Source: Marinobacterium_E sp035458585 | Lineage (GTDB): Bacteria > Pseudomonadota > Gammaproteobacteria > Pseudomonadales > Balneatricaceae | Direction: 5' to 3' | Assembly (NCBI GenBank): GCA_035458585.1 | Contig: DATHZN010000068.1 | Coordinates: forward strand, 1 to 64,000 | Length of the DNA stretch: 64,000 bases | Notes under the pieces: generated by a model | Told to the model about the DNA's origin: nothing | Databases searched by the model: none | Seen by the model: only the letters and a program-made list of their open reading frames with translations | Part shown: positions 16,177-25,162 of the stretch, piece after piece | How positions within the stretch are numbered: the first letter of the stretch is position 1 | Layout of the letters: every line of letters starts with the position of its first letter | Program-made: the position numbers and the translations under genes

Positions 16177-16738
16177 ATCTTAGTTCGCTAGGCCAGAGGT
16201 AGTGCTGAGCCGTAGGCGAGTATCACCCTCACTCGGCTGCAAGGCTTTTAAGGCAACAAATCGCTCAAGCCAGATAAGTTTCAGATTTAGTTGCTGCTGT
16301 GAACCTCTGAAAGGTTAGGGGGATTCACTCGCTTCAACATAGGGTGATCAATTTGACGGCTTTGGACATGATTTAGCAAGATGGTTCATCAAAGAGTCAC
16401 CCGCAAACGGGCGGGTGGCTGAGTGCTTGGGTATCGCCCTCTAGAGACGGATTGCAGCCTGTATAAGCCGAATCTGGAATGAATGTCAGATGACATCGTG
16501 CTTGTTTCACGCTTTAACTGTCTCGTGAACCTGTATGTTTCTCTTCGTGAATACAGTGGGAGAGTTCAATTAAGGGCAGAGACACTTGGGTCTTCAAACC
16601 GCTGACAATTGATTTGGTCATGTTGGCCGATCACGCCGTCTAGACGAGGTTGAGTCTCAGTTTAAGTGAATGAGTTGGCACGGCGCTTTGTAAGCGATTA
16701 GACTGTCCAGCGGCTAAAATTGACAAGAGAATCCACCA
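16177..16738. other. Intergenic region of about 560 bases with one strong hairpin
   Basis: No coding region or tRNA is apparent. The most structured element is a hairpin with GTCACCCGC (16396-16404) pairing with GCGGGTGGC (16411-16419), one wobble, around a 6-base loop. I compared it by eye with common riboswitch cores (TPP, glycine, cyclic di-GMP) and found no convincing match. The region could hold a small RNA, but I cannot support one. Confidence 0.4.
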
Positions 16739-17161
16739 GTGACCACAGAACAAGTACCCGATCGGGGTCGCCTCACCATTCGAACCCTTGCGATGCCTTC
16801 TGATACTAACCCTGCTGGTGATATTTTCGGAGGCTGGGTACTCTCCCAGATGGATCTAGCGGCCGGTATCTGTGCTGGCCAACGTGCGCAGTGCCGTGTC
16901 GTCACAGTCGCGGTAGAGAGTATGAGTTTCATCCGTCCAGTCAAGGTAGGGGACATCCTTGGTGTTTACACGGAGGTTGAACGGGTTGGACGTACATCGA
17001 TGGATATACATGTCGAGGCCTGGGTACGCAGAGGACGCATAGGTCAACGTGAAAAGGTGACCGAAGCGACGTTCCGCTTTGTCGCTGTCGATGATGAAGG
17101 GCGCTCTACACCTGTTCCGGCACTTGAAGATCTGCCAACTTACGTTGCCAGCGAACTCTGA
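16739..17161 (+). CDS. Acyl-CoA thioesterase, YciA-like hotdog fold
   Basis: A 140-residue single-hotdog thioesterase close to YciA, which hydrolyses a range of acyl-CoAs in the cytoplasm. The conserved block TNPAGDIFGGWVLSQMDLAA (about 22-41) carries the family aspartates, and the second strand region has VESMSFIRPVKVGD (about 60-73). The GTG at 16739 is chosen because the preceding residues TIRTLAMPSD are normally part of YciA-type proteins and AAGAGAA lies upstream. The stop codon abuts the start of the following dehydrogenase gene, so the two are probably one operon. Confidence 0.92.
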   Translation: MTTEQVPDRGRLTIRTLAMPSDTNPAGDIFGGWVLSQMDLAAGICAGQRAQCRVVTVAVESMSFIRPVKVGDILGVYTEVERVGRTSMDIHVEAWVRRGRIGQREKVTEATFRFVAVDDEGRSTPVPALEDLPTYVASEL

Positions 17162-18004
17162 ATGTCGTCAACGAAACACATCCTTATAACCGGCGTTTCG
17201 CCGGGCGGTATTGGTTACCACTGCGCGATGCAACTGTTGCAACAAGGCCACAAAGTAGTGGGTACTCTGCGCAATCACGAGCAGGCGGATCTGCTGGCTC
17301 AGCAGGGGCTCGATACAGTTTTTATGGAGATGTTGGACTACCAAAGTATCGAAGCGGGTTACGCGGCGGCACTGGAGTTGTTGCATGGGCGTGTCGATGT
17401 CTTGATCCAAAATGCTGGCTTTGGCCAGGCGGGTTTCGTTGAAGATCTCCCTGTTGCCGCGCTTGAGGAGCAGTTCAAAGTGAATCTGTTTGCACTGCAC
17501 CACCTCAACTCCCTAGTGATACCGCTTATGCGACAGCAAGGTCAGGGACGTATTTTGGTCCACAGTTCGGTATTGGGCTTCGTTGGAATGGCCTGTCGCG
17601 GGGCCTATGTTGCAAGTAAGTTTGCACTTGAAGGATTGGTTCAGGCGATGCGCGTAGAGATGCACAACAGTGGGATTGACCTATGCCTTTTGAATACGGG
17701 TCCTGTGAGTAGTCGTTTTCGCACCAATGCTCTTCGTGCACTCCTTAAATATGTCGATACTCAAAACTCGGTCAATCACCAGCGTTATAGTCAGGCAGTG
17801 TTACCGCGTTTGAGCGCACCTGAAGAGACGGCGAAAGGTAACTACTCCCCTGAGTATGTATTTAAAGCGGTGGAGCATGCTATCAACGCGCCGCGGCCAA
17901 AGACAAATTACTACATCACTCCACCAACTAAAGCGCTTTACTGGCTCCACAAGATTCTACCTCGCCGCCAATTAGACGGGATACTTCGGTTAGTTGATCG
18001 TTAG
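17162..18004 (+). CDS. Short-chain dehydrogenase/reductase (SDR)
   Basis: A 280-residue classical SDR. The nucleotide-binding turn is TGVSPGGIGYH (about 10-20), the structural motif NAG is in IQNAGFGQ (about 85-92), and the catalytic Ser-Tyr-Lys set is in HSSVLGFVG and YVASK (about 155-159). It probably oxidises or reduces a hydroxyl/carbonyl group with NAD(P)H; the substrate is unknown. It begins at the base after the thioesterase stop codon, so the genes are likely translationally coupled, which hints at a lipid or acyl substrate. Confidence 0.9.
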   Translation: MSSTKHILITGVSPGGIGYHCAMQLLQQGHKVVGTLRNHEQADLLAQQGLDTVFMEMLDYQSIEAGYAAALELLHGRVDVLIQNAGFGQAGFVEDLPVAALEEQFKVNLFALHHLNSLVIPLMRQQGQGRILVHSSVLGFVGMACRGAYVASKFALEGLVQAMRVEMHNSGIDLCLLNTGPVSSRFRTNALRALLKYVDTQNSVNHQRYSQAVLPRLSAPEETAKGNYSPEYVFKAVEHAINAPRPKTNYYITPPTKALYWLHKILPRRQLDGILRLVDR

Positions 18005-18070
18005 ATAGTCGCTTTTTTATTCTAAAATTGCGTTGCAATATGCAAAGCAGAGTGAAATGGAATTGAGTTG

Positions 18071-18664
18071 ATGCACACCTTTGCAATTGCAGTTTTTCTA
18101 CTGATTATCACGCCCGGTCCGGGAGTGCTCTCGGCTGCTGGGGTGGGTGCTGCTTTTGGCTGGCGGCGCGGATTGCTCTATGTGACCGGTCTGTTTATCG
18201 GTACCAATCTGGTCAGCCTGGCGGTGATCTCTGGTCTTGCAGCCATCATTTTGGCCAACCCGGTTGTGCGCACCATACTGCTTGTGGCTTCCGCAGCTTA
18301 CCTCGGGTATCTGGCATTTCGTATCGCATTTGCTGGCGCTAAGCTGGCATTTATACATATGGCAGCACCCGGACTGCTGTCTGGGGTGATGCTGCAATTA
18401 ATTAATCCCAAGGCCTATGCAGTCAATACCACGCTGTACAGCAGTTTTGCCTTCTACCCGCAGAGTTTCGTTGTTGAGACCGCACTCAAACTGGCGATTA
18501 TTAACCTGATTTGGATTCCCATTCATCTACTCTGGCTCTGGACAGGAGTGAAGGTCAATCATCTGGACCTGTCAGAGCCAGTACAGCGGCGCATCAACAT
18601 GGTGATGGCGGCTTGTTTGCTGGGTGTCGTGCTACTCTCAGGTCTATCTCTGGCGGCACAATAG
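18071..18664 (+). CDS. LysE/RhtB-family exporter
   Basis: A 197-residue membrane protein of the LysE/RhtB superfamily, which exports amino acids and related small molecules. The family start motif appears as LLIITPGPGVLSAAGVGAAF (about 12-31) and is followed by several hydrophobic helices (six are typical for the family) and the INPKAY motif (about 112-117). The ATG at 18071 directly follows a TTG. The substrate is not predictable. Another member of the same superfamily lies on the opposite strand at 19485-20105. Confidence 0.85.
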   Translation: MHTFAIAVFLLIITPGPGVLSAAGVGAAFGWRRGLLYVTGLFIGTNLVSLAVISGLAAIILANPVVRTILLVASAAYLGYLAFRIAFAGAKLAFIHMAAPGLLSGVMLQLINPKAYAVNTTLYSSFAFYPQSFVVETALKLAIINLIWIPIHLLWLWTGVKVNHLDLSEPVQRRINMVMAACLLGVVLLSGLSLAAQ

Positions 18665-18940
18665 TTCATTACATTGAACCAGATTAGTCGTAATTTATAG
18701 CTGCACACTATCGCACCGGAGTCTATAACAGCTCACTAACAGATTTATAATCAAAGGTGTGTCAGAGGTTGCTCGAGTACCTCTCAGAAGCGCCCCCTCG
18801 ATGGCAGCCAACAGACTTGGGGTTAGCTTAGAGGTCAAATCCTATGGTGACTGGAGAGATACTCTGAGACATCTCAATCACTTTGTTGTTATGCAGTGCA
18901 GGTTTGCACGCTTACGCGCTTTCAGTACTTGATGCGCTGT

Positions 18941-19480
18941 TTAGTCAAGCGTCTGGGGTTCGATCATTATCACGCTCTGCTGGCTACTAACCCATACCTG
19001 CCCATCCTGAATATTGACCTGTAGGTGCATGCCGCGCTCGGCAAGTTCAGCCAGAGCCTTGCTCTGATCTGCGGGGATGCGAATGATCTCGAGATTTCTG
19101 TGGCGTGTGCGCTCTGCATGAATCGAGTGTAGCCAGGGCTCAACTGCTTGATCCGAACCATAACAGATAAGTGTAACTGCTTTGGCGCGGTTGCAAGCTT
19201 TGCGGATACGTTTATCACTCGGCAGGCCCAGATCAATCCACAATTCAATCTCATCGCTATAGCTCTTCAGCCATAGATCCGGTTCATCATCAGCGTATAG
19301 GCCTTTGGTGAACTCCAATCTATCACTGGCATAGAGCGCGAAGGCAAGCAAGCGAAGCATCATGCGCTCCTCCGTCTCTGACGGGTGCAATGCCAGTGTA
19401 ATTGCGTGGTCTGCATAGTAGTGACGATCCATGTCAGCTATCTGCAGATGCGCTTTAAATACGGTTGAGTTTTGTGCCAT
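18941..19480 (-). CDS. yaeQ: YaeQ family protein
   Basis: A 179-residue YaeQ homologue. The family has a PD-(D/E)XK nuclease-like fold. Visible hallmarks are LALHPSETEERMMLRLLAFA (about 28-47), EPDLWLKSYSDEIELWIDLG (about 65-84) and SDKRIRKACNRA (about 87-98). E. coli YaeQ was once reported to substitute for RfaH; its real activity is unclear. The gene begins four bases after the end of the upstream exporter, indicating a two-gene leftward operon. Confidence 0.93.
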   Translation of the reverse strand: MAQNSTVFKAHLQIADMDRHYYADHAITLALHPSETEERMMLRLLAFALYASDRLEFTKGLYADDEPDLWLKSYSDEIELWIDLGLPSDKRIRKACNRAKAVTLICYGSDQAVEPWLHSIHAERTRHRNLEIIRIPADQSKALAELAERGMHLQVNIQDGQVWVSSQQSVIMIEPQTLD

Positions 19481-19484
19481 ATCT

Positions 19485-20105
19485 CTATCCTAGCGCCAAC
19501 CAAACCGATACGCCGATCATCAGGGTGCCGGCAATTCGATTCATTACCTGGACGTTACCGCGGTTGCGTAACAGATGGCTTAGTGCTTTTCCGCCGCCGG
19601 CGTAACCGATCAGAGAGAGAAACTCCAACAACAGGATAATTGCGATCATTATAACCGCCTGAGACAGAAGTGGCTGGCTGTTATCAATAAATGGCGGGAG
19701 CAGAGCGATAAAAAATGCCCAACCTTTTGGATTTGCAACTGCTGTAATGAAGCCCTGGGAAAAGAGAGAGGCGCGGCTGACGATCAGACCCTCTGGCGCA
19801 TCGCATTTGATCGCCATCTTTCCTCTGGAGCGCCAGAGTTGAATCCCAAGGTACATCAGATAAGCTCCGCCACCCCATTTGAGAGCAAGAAACAGCTGCG
19901 GATACTGCAACATTAATGCTGCAGCGCCGATAATCGTTAGAACAACCACCAGCCCAACACCAATCAGCTCACCCAGCATCATCCAGAGTGTGCGGCGAAC
20001 ACCGACGGTCATCCCCAGAGTCATCGCAAGCGTCATACACATGCCGGGTGTTATGGAGACAAAAAAGAAGGTCGTGATAAAGAGTACGTAGACCGATAGC
20101 GACAT
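19485..20105 (-). CDS. LysE/RhtB-family exporter
   Basis: A LysE/RhtB-type exporter of 206 residues, with ITPGMCMTLAMTLGMTVG near the N-terminus (the TPG motif), several hydrophobic helices and the ANPKGWAFFIALLP motif mid-protein. I prefer the ATG at 20105 over a TTG six codons upstream because the typical family start begins right at the first helix. It would export amino acids or derivatives across the inner membrane. It is followed after four bases by yaeQ. It differs clearly in sequence from the exporter at 18071-18664, so the two are not a recent duplication. Confidence 0.88.
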   Translation of the reverse strand: MSLSVYVLFITTFFFVSITPGMCMTLAMTLGMTVGVRRTLWMMLGELIGVGLVVVLTIIGAAALMLQYPQLFLALKWGGGAYLMYLGIQLWRSRGKMAIKCDAPEGLIVSRASLFSQGFITAVANPKGWAFFIALLPPFIDNSQPLLSQAVIMIAIILLLEFLSLIGYAGGGKALSHLLRNRGNVQVMNRIAGTLMIGVSVWLALG

Positions 20106-20480
20106 ACATAATAGCTCAGCCAATTTGACGCGCTATATTGCGCCGGTTTGTACAAAAACGAAAGAGTCAGGCGAAGGAAGGGGTGTTATTCATAATCAAC
20201 GCGGGCGGTCTAGCCTCAGGATACTGCTTTACTGGGCCGTCAGCGGCCAAACATTCAGTTTTAATGGGATTCCTTTATTGCGTCTGAGCCTTATCTCGCC
20301 TAGCAAACACCTGAGTTAAGGATAGGCCGTCTGAGCGTCATTCACTAAACGAGCGGGTTACTTGGTAGTCTGTTTGGAGTAGCGTAAGCCACCGAGGTCA
20401 TCGCCTCACCACAGTCTAGAAACACCCGCCGAATCGAGTATAGATAGCGTATCAACCCGCCAGGACAAATGTGTCAAAAA
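20106..20480. other. Intergenic region upstream of leuC, no gene seen
   Basis: Together with the repeat and promoter described next, the gap between the exporter and leuC is about 490 bases. I find no leucine-rich leader peptide and no T-box-like structure, so classical leucine attenuation is not supported. Confidence 0.45.
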
Positions 20481-20493
20481 GGGGTCTGACCCC
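20481..20493. repeat. REP-like palindrome GGGGTCTGACCCC
   Basis: A 13-base near-perfect palindrome flanked by an A-run on its left (AAAAAGGGG...). This type of GGGGTC-GACCCC element recurs in many gammaproteobacterial genomes, often near REP-associated tyrosine transposase genes. Only one copy is seen here and no transposase is present, so the call rests on motif resemblance. Confidence 0.4.
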
Positions 20494-20537
20494 ATTAAAG
20501 ATTCCAAACTGGAATCCGTTCTACAAAAATAATGAAT

Positions 20538-20566
20538 TTGTCTATTTGATACCAGCTCCTTACAAT
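20538..20566 (+). promoter_or_regulatory. Candidate sigma-70 promoter of leuC
   Basis: TTGTCT (20538-20543) and TACAAT (20561-20566) are separated by exactly 17 bases, placing the transcription start near 20573, about 20 bases before the leuC ATG. A small dyad (GATTCC ... GGAATC, 20500-20516) lies just upstream and could be a regulator site. Confidence 0.6.
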
Positions 20567-20593
20567 TGCGGTCACTAACGCTAGGAGTACGAT

Positions 20594-22018
20594 ATGGCCG
20601 GTAAAACGCTTTACGACAAACTCTGGGACGCCCATTTGGTGCGTCAGAATGAAGATGGCAGCTCACTGATCTACATTGATCGTCATATACTGCACGAAGT
20701 AACGTCTCCACAGGCTTTTGAAGGCCTGCGTATAGCTGGGCGCAAGCCTTGGCGGATCGATACCAACCTGGCCACACCAGACCATAACGTGCCGACGACA
20801 GAGCGTTCCGGTGGTGTTGATCAGATCGTCGATCCGGTCTCCCGCATACAGGTGAAGACGCTGGATGAAAACTGTGACGAGTACGGCATCGTCGAGTTTA
20901 AGATGCTTGATGAACGCCAGGGTATTGTCCACGTTGTTGGCCCGGAACAGGGAATGACGCTGCCGGGCTCTACTGTTGTCTGTGGTGACTCGCATACCTC
21001 AACTCACGGCGCCTTTGGTGCACTGGCTCACGGCATCGGCACCTCCGAAGTTGAGCATGTACTGGCGACTCAGTGTTTGATCGCCAAGAAGATGAAGAAC
21101 ATGCTGGTGCGCGTTGATGGACAACTCGGCACGGGTGTCACTGCAAAAGACGTGGTGCTGCACATTATTGGTGTGATCGGCACGGCAGGTGGTACTGGCT
21201 GTGCACTGGAGTTTGGCGGAACAGCGATTCAGTCACTGTCGGTCGAAGGACGGATGACGATCTGCAACATGTCGATTGAAGCAGGTGCACGCGTGGGTCT
21301 GGTTGCTGTGGATGACAAGACCATTGAGTACTTCAAAGGGCGTCCGTTCTCTCCAACTGGCGAAATGTGGAATGCGGCAGTGGAGAACTGGAAAGAGTTG
21401 GTCTCCGATGAGGATGCCGTGTTCGACACTGTTGTTGAGATTCGCGCTGAAGATATCAAGCCTCAGGTTACTTGGGGAACCTCGCCAGAGATGGTGGTGG
21501 CTGTTGATGGCAGCGTGCCAAATCCGGCCAATGCCAAAGACTCAGATGAAGCCAACGCGATCACCCGCGCGTTGCAGTATATGGGCCTGCAGGCAGATCA
21601 GTCGATTACAGATATCAAACTGGATCGTGTTTTTATCGGTTCATGCACCAACAGCCGGATTGAAGACCTACGCGCCGCTGCCGAGGTGGTCAAGGGTCGC
21701 AAAGTCGCTACTAATATCAAGCAGGCGCTGGTCGTGCCAGGCTCAGGTTTGGTTAAAGCTCAGGCAGAGGCAGAGGGTCTGGATAAGATATTTGTTGAAG
21801 CGGGGCTTGAGTGGCGTGAGCCAGGTTGCTCGATGTGCTTAGCGATGAACCCGGATAAACTCGGTAACGGTGAGCACTGTGCGTCAACTTCTAACCGCAA
21901 TTTCGAAGGCCGTCAGGGCTTCGGCGGTCGCACTCACTTGGTAAGCCCAGCGATGGCAGCGGCGGCAGCTGTGACTGGCCATTTTGTTGATGTGCGTACA
22001 CTGGAACTGAACGCGTAA
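20594..22018 (+). CDS. leuC: 3-isopropylmalate dehydratase, large subunit
   Basis: A 474-residue aconitase-family enzyme that, with LeuD, isomerises 2-isopropylmalate to 3-isopropylmalate in leucine synthesis. The iron-sulfur cluster cysteines are visible in IGSCTNSRIEDL and in EPGCSMCLAMN, and the substrate region GDSHTSTHGAFGALAHGIGT is intact. The length is normal. AGGAG lies upstream of the ATG. It is the first gene of the leuCDB unit and has its own promoter candidate. Confidence 0.98.
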   Translation: MAGKTLYDKLWDAHLVRQNEDGSSLIYIDRHILHEVTSPQAFEGLRIAGRKPWRIDTNLATPDHNVPTTERSGGVDQIVDPVSRIQVKTLDENCDEYGIVEFKMLDERQGIVHVVGPEQGMTLPGSTVVCGDSHTSTHGAFGALAHGIGTSEVEHVLATQCLIAKKMKNMLVRVDGQLGTGVTAKDVVLHIIGVIGTAGGTGCALEFGGTAIQSLSVEGRMTICNMSIEAGARVGLVAVDDKTIEYFKGRPFSPTGEMWNAAVENWKELVSDEDAVFDTVVEIRAEDIKPQVTWGTSPEMVVAVDGSVPNPANAKDSDEANAITRALQYMGLQADQSITDIKLDRVFIGSCTNSRIEDLRAAAEVVKGRKVATNIKQALVVPGSGLVKAQAEAEGLDKIFVEAGLEWREPGCSMCLAMNPDKLGNGEHCASTSNRNFEGRQGFGGRTHLVSPAMAAAAAVTGHFVDVRTLELNA

Positions 22019-22034
22019 TTAAGAGGAGAGTACG

Positions 22035-22682
22035 ATGAAGAAGTTTGAAACTCACACAGGCGTTGTGGCTCCTCTGGATCGAAAAAACGTCGATACCGAC
22101 CTGATCATTCCGAAACAGTTCCTAAAATCAATAAAGCGCTCGGGCTTTGGCAAGAACCTATTTGATGAACTGCGTTACCTCGATGAGGGTCAGCCCGATC
22201 AGGATTGTAGTGGTCGCCCCATCAATCCGGATTTCGTGCTCAACAAGCCAGAATTTGCTGGTTCCAGCATATTGCTTGCGCGTACCAACTTCGGTTGCGG
22301 CTCTAGCCGAGAGCATGCTCCCTGGGCGCTGGACGACTTCGGTTTCCGGGCCGTTATTGCGCCAAGCTTCGCGGACATCTTCTTTAACAACTGCTTCAAG
22401 AACGGTCTATTGCCGATCGTCCTGACAGAGGAGGAAGTCGACGAGCTATTCAAAGCAGTAGATATCAAGCCGGGCATGAGCCTGACTGTTGATCTGCAAA
22501 GCCAGAAAGTGGTCAGCCCTGAGGGCAAAGAGTACAGCTTTGAGGTAGACGACTTCCGCAAGCACTGTCTGTTGAATGGTTTGGATGATATCGGCCTGAC
22601 GCTAGAGCACGCCGATGCAATCCGCGCTTATGAGACCAAGCGTCGCGAACAGGCGCCTTGGTTGTTTGACGCGATTAAATAA
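22035..22682 (+). CDS. leuD: 3-isopropylmalate dehydratase, small subunit
   Basis: A 215-residue swivelling-domain subunit that completes the LeuCD isomerase. Diagnostic segments are VDTDLIIPKQFLK near the start and NFGCGSSREHAPWALDDFG in the middle. GAGGAGAG sits upstream of the ATG, 16 bases after leuC, so the two subunits are translated from one message. Confidence 0.98.
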   Translation: MKKFETHTGVVAPLDRKNVDTDLIIPKQFLKSIKRSGFGKNLFDELRYLDEGQPDQDCSGRPINPDFVLNKPEFAGSSILLARTNFGCGSSREHAPWALDDFGFRAVIAPSFADIFFNNCFKNGLLPIVLTEEEVDELFKAVDIKPGMSLTVDLQSQKVVSPEGKEYSFEVDDFRKHCLLNGLDDIGLTLEHADAIRAYETKRREQAPWLFDAIK

Positions 22683-22797
22683 GGTTTAGGCGCGCACCCC
22701 CACTGCGAAGTGTTAAGAGTACGCGCTTGATTGTGCCAACTTTAGAGCACTCTCAGGGAGAGCGCTTGCACGTATGTTGGATGATTTGGACATTAAA

Positions 22798-23883
22798 ATG
22801 AACGAAAACAAAGTACTGATTCTCCCAGGTGATGGTATCGGCCCGGAGATTATCGCGCAGGCACGGCGTGTGCTTGAACTGGTCAACGAGCAGGATAATC
22901 TGAATCTGGAATTCGATGAGGCACTCCTTGGCGGTGCCGCTATCGATGCGGCCGGTGTGCCAATGCCAGAGGAGACACTGGCAAAAGCCCGCGAGGCTAA
23001 GGGTATTCTTTTAGGCGCCGTTGGCGGGCCGAAGTGGGACACCCATCCTGATTTTCAGATTCGCCCCGAGAAGGGGCTGCTGGGCATCCGCTCTAACCTA
23101 GAGCTTTTTGGTAACCTGCGTCCCGCGATCCTCTACCCACAGTTGGCACAGGCTTCTACGCTCAAGCCAGAGGTTGTGTCGGGCCTGGATATTTTGATAG
23201 TCCGTGAGCTGACGGGCGGTATCTATTTCGGTCAGCCGCGCGGTGTCCGTACCACGGAAGCGGGGCTGCGCGAGGGTTACAACACCTATGTTTATAACGA
23301 AGAGGAGATCAAGCGCATCGGTCGCGTTGCGTTTGAAGCGGCGATGGCACGGAGCAAAAAGCTCTGCTCAGTCGACAAAGCTAACGTCCTGGAAGTGACG
23401 GTTTTGTGGCGTGAAGTGATGGAGGAACTCAAAGCTGAGTATCCTGAGGTTGAACTGAGTCACATGTATGTCGATAACGCGGCCATGCAGTTGGTGCGTG
23501 CGCCCAAGCAGTTCGACGTAGTGGTTACCGGGAACATGTTCGGCGACATTCTCTCGGATGCTGCCGCTATGCTGACTGGTTCTATTGGTATGCTGCCTTC
23601 AGCTTCTCTGAATAAAGCGGGGCAGGGTATGTATGAGCCTTGTCATGGCTCGGCGCCGGACATTGCGGGTCAAAACATCGCAAATCCATTGGCAACTATC
23701 CTCTCTGCCGCTATGATGTTGCGCTATTCGCTTGACAAAGGTGCCGCAGCGGATCGAATTGAACAGGCCGTGAGCGTTGTTCTTGATCAGGGTTTGCGCA
23801 CCGCTGATATCTTCTCTGAAGGTATGCAGAAGGTCAGCACAACGGAGATGGGTGACGCGGTTATCGCAGCGCTGAGCGCTTGA
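22798..23883 (+). CDS. leuB: 3-isopropylmalate dehydrogenase
   Basis: A 361-residue NAD-dependent decarboxylating dehydrogenase forming 2-ketoisocaproate. The N-terminal ILPGDGIGPEI, the substrate/Mg motifs RELTGGIYFG and MFGDILSDAAAM, and the nucleotide-site segment EPCHGSAPDIAG are intact. The ATG at 22798 gives the usual family N-terminus (MNENKVLILPGDG); an ATG eight codons earlier would add a non-conserved extension. It ends just before a strong terminator, closing the leuCDB operon. Confidence 0.97.
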   Translation: MNENKVLILPGDGIGPEIIAQARRVLELVNEQDNLNLEFDEALLGGAAIDAAGVPMPEETLAKAREAKGILLGAVGGPKWDTHPDFQIRPEKGLLGIRSNLELFGNLRPAILYPQLAQASTLKPEVVSGLDILIVRELTGGIYFGQPRGVRTTEAGLREGYNTYVYNEEEIKRIGRVAFEAAMARSKKLCSVDKANVLEVTVLWREVMEELKAEYPEVELSHMYVDNAAMQLVRAPKQFDVVVTGNMFGDILSDAAAMLTGSIGMLPSASLNKAGQGMYEPCHGSAPDIAGQNIANPLATILSAAMMLRYSLDKGAAADRIEQAVSVVLDQGLRTADIFSEGMQKVSTTEMGDAVIAALSA

Positions 23884-23902
23884 ACGGCTAAATCACTCAG
23901 GT

Positions 23903-23930
23903 AAGGCCGGTTTATAAACCGGCCTTTTTA
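23903..23930 (+). terminator. Rho-independent terminator after leuB
   Basis: A perfect 24-base palindrome (23903-23926; arms AAGGCCGGTT / AACCGGCCTT) is followed by TTTTA. It lies 20 bases after the leuB stop and separates leuCDB from asd. Confidence 0.9.
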
Positions 23931-23981
23931 ATTGGATCCCAATTGGACTGGGATAGATATACCCTAAAACAGAGGTTTAAC

Positions 23982-25094
23982 ATGAATCGTGTAGGTTTTG
24001 TCGGCTGGCGCGGTATGGTCGGTTCAGTTCTAATGCAGCGAATGCTGGAAGAGAAAGACTTTGAGCAGATCAACGAGCCAGTTTTTTTCACTACCTCTCA
24101 GGTGGGCCAGGCTGGCCCTGAGATCGGTAAAGAGATCGCTCCGCTGAAAGACGCTAATGATATCGAAGCGCTCAAGCAGATGGACGTGATTATTACCTGT
24201 CAGGGTGGTGACTACACGAAAGCAATCTACCCACAACTGCGTGAGGCTGGCTGGGAAGGTTACTGGATTGATGCCGCATCTGCGTTGCGCATGGCTGACG
24301 ACTCCATCATCATCCTGGATCCGGTTAACTCTGAGGTGATAGATAAAGGGCTGAGTAAGGGCATTAAAACCTTTGTCGGCGGCAACTGTACCGTCTCTCT
24401 AATGCTGATGGGTTTGGGCGGGCTCTTCAAGGCAGGTCACATTGAGTGGCTGAGCTCAATGACATACCAGGCGGCTTCAGGGGCAGGTGCGCGTAACATG
24501 CGTGAGTTGATCACGCAAATGGGCCAGATTCGTGATGGTTCAGCAGCGATGCTCGACGATCCTGCGTCAGCTATCCTGGATATTGATCGTCAGGTTGCCA
24601 GCACGATGCGTAGCGATTTAGCGGTGGATAACTTTGGTGTGCCATTGGCCGGTTCTTTGATCCCTTGGATTGATGTTCCAGTTGCAGATGGTCAGTCGAA
24701 GGAGGAGTGGAAGGGCTTTGTTGAGACCAACAAGATACTCGGCCGCACCGCTAATCCAATCGCGATTGACGGCACCTGTGTTCGTATCGGTGCGATGCGC
24801 TGTCACAGTCAGGCGTTTACAATCAAGCTCAACAAAGATATCCCGCTGGATGAGGTTGAGCAGATGATCGCTGAAGCAAATGACTGGGTGAGGGTCGTAC
24901 CCAATGACCGTCAGATCACCATGCAAGAGCTGACGCCAACCAAGGTTACCGGCACTCTCAGCATTCCTGTGGGACGTCTGCGCAAAATGAAGATGGGTAA
25001 GCAGTACCTTAACGCTTTCAGTGTGGGTGATCAGCTTCTTTGGGGCGCGGCGGAGCCGCTGCGTCGTATGCTGCGAATCCTAAACGATCGTTAA
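23982..25094 (+). CDS. asd: Aspartate-semialdehyde dehydrogenase
   Basis: A 370-residue enzyme that reduces aspartyl phosphate to aspartate semialdehyde with NADPH, the branch point for lysine, threonine, methionine and peptidoglycan precursors. The nucleotide-binding start VGFVGWRGMVGS and the catalytic cysteine in GGNCTVSLMLMG (about residue 134) are clear. Later motifs include YQAASGAGARNM and the substrate-binding CVRIGAMRCHSQA. The ATG at 23982 has AGAGG six bases upstream; an earlier TTG is rejected. It is of the gammaproteobacterial type. Confidence 0.97.
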   Translation: MNRVGFVGWRGMVGSVLMQRMLEEKDFEQINEPVFFTTSQVGQAGPEIGKEIAPLKDANDIEALKQMDVIITCQGGDYTKAIYPQLREAGWEGYWIDAASALRMADDSIIILDPVNSEVIDKGLSKGIKTFVGGNCTVSLMLMGLGGLFKAGHIEWLSSMTYQAASGAGARNMRELITQMGQIRDGSAAMLDDPASAILDIDRQVASTMRSDLAVDNFGVPLAGSLIPWIDVPVADGQSKEEWKGFVETNKILGRTANPIAIDGTCVRIGAMRCHSQAFTIKLNKDIPLDEVEQMIAEANDWVRVVPNDRQITMQELTPTKVTGTLSIPVGRLRKMKMGKQYLNAFSVGDQLLWGAAEPLRRMLRILNDR

Positions 25095-25121
25095 ATGAGT
25101 GCTCGATCTGAGCTGTCCAAT

Positions 25122-25141
25122 CAGCCCGCGTGTGCGGGCTG
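25122..25141 (+). terminator. GC-rich stem-loop between asd and usg
   Basis: CAGCCCGC (25122-25129) and GCGGGCTG (25134-25141) form a perfect 8-bp stem with a GTGT loop, 28 bases after asd. Only a weak T-rich stretch follows, so it may be a partial terminator or an RNA stability element. Confidence 0.5.
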
Positions 25142-25162
25142 AATACTTTCTGGAGTTTTCAA

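Noticed and set aside
16177..16738. Riboswitch in the long gap before the thioesterase gene
   Set aside because: By-eye comparison with TPP, glycine and cyclic di-GMP cores gave no convincing match; only one hairpin is solid.
20106..20593. Leucine attenuator or T-box leader before leuC
   Set aside because: No leucine-codon-rich short frame, no T-box core and no antiterminator/terminator pair; a plain promoter 20 bases from the gene explains the region.
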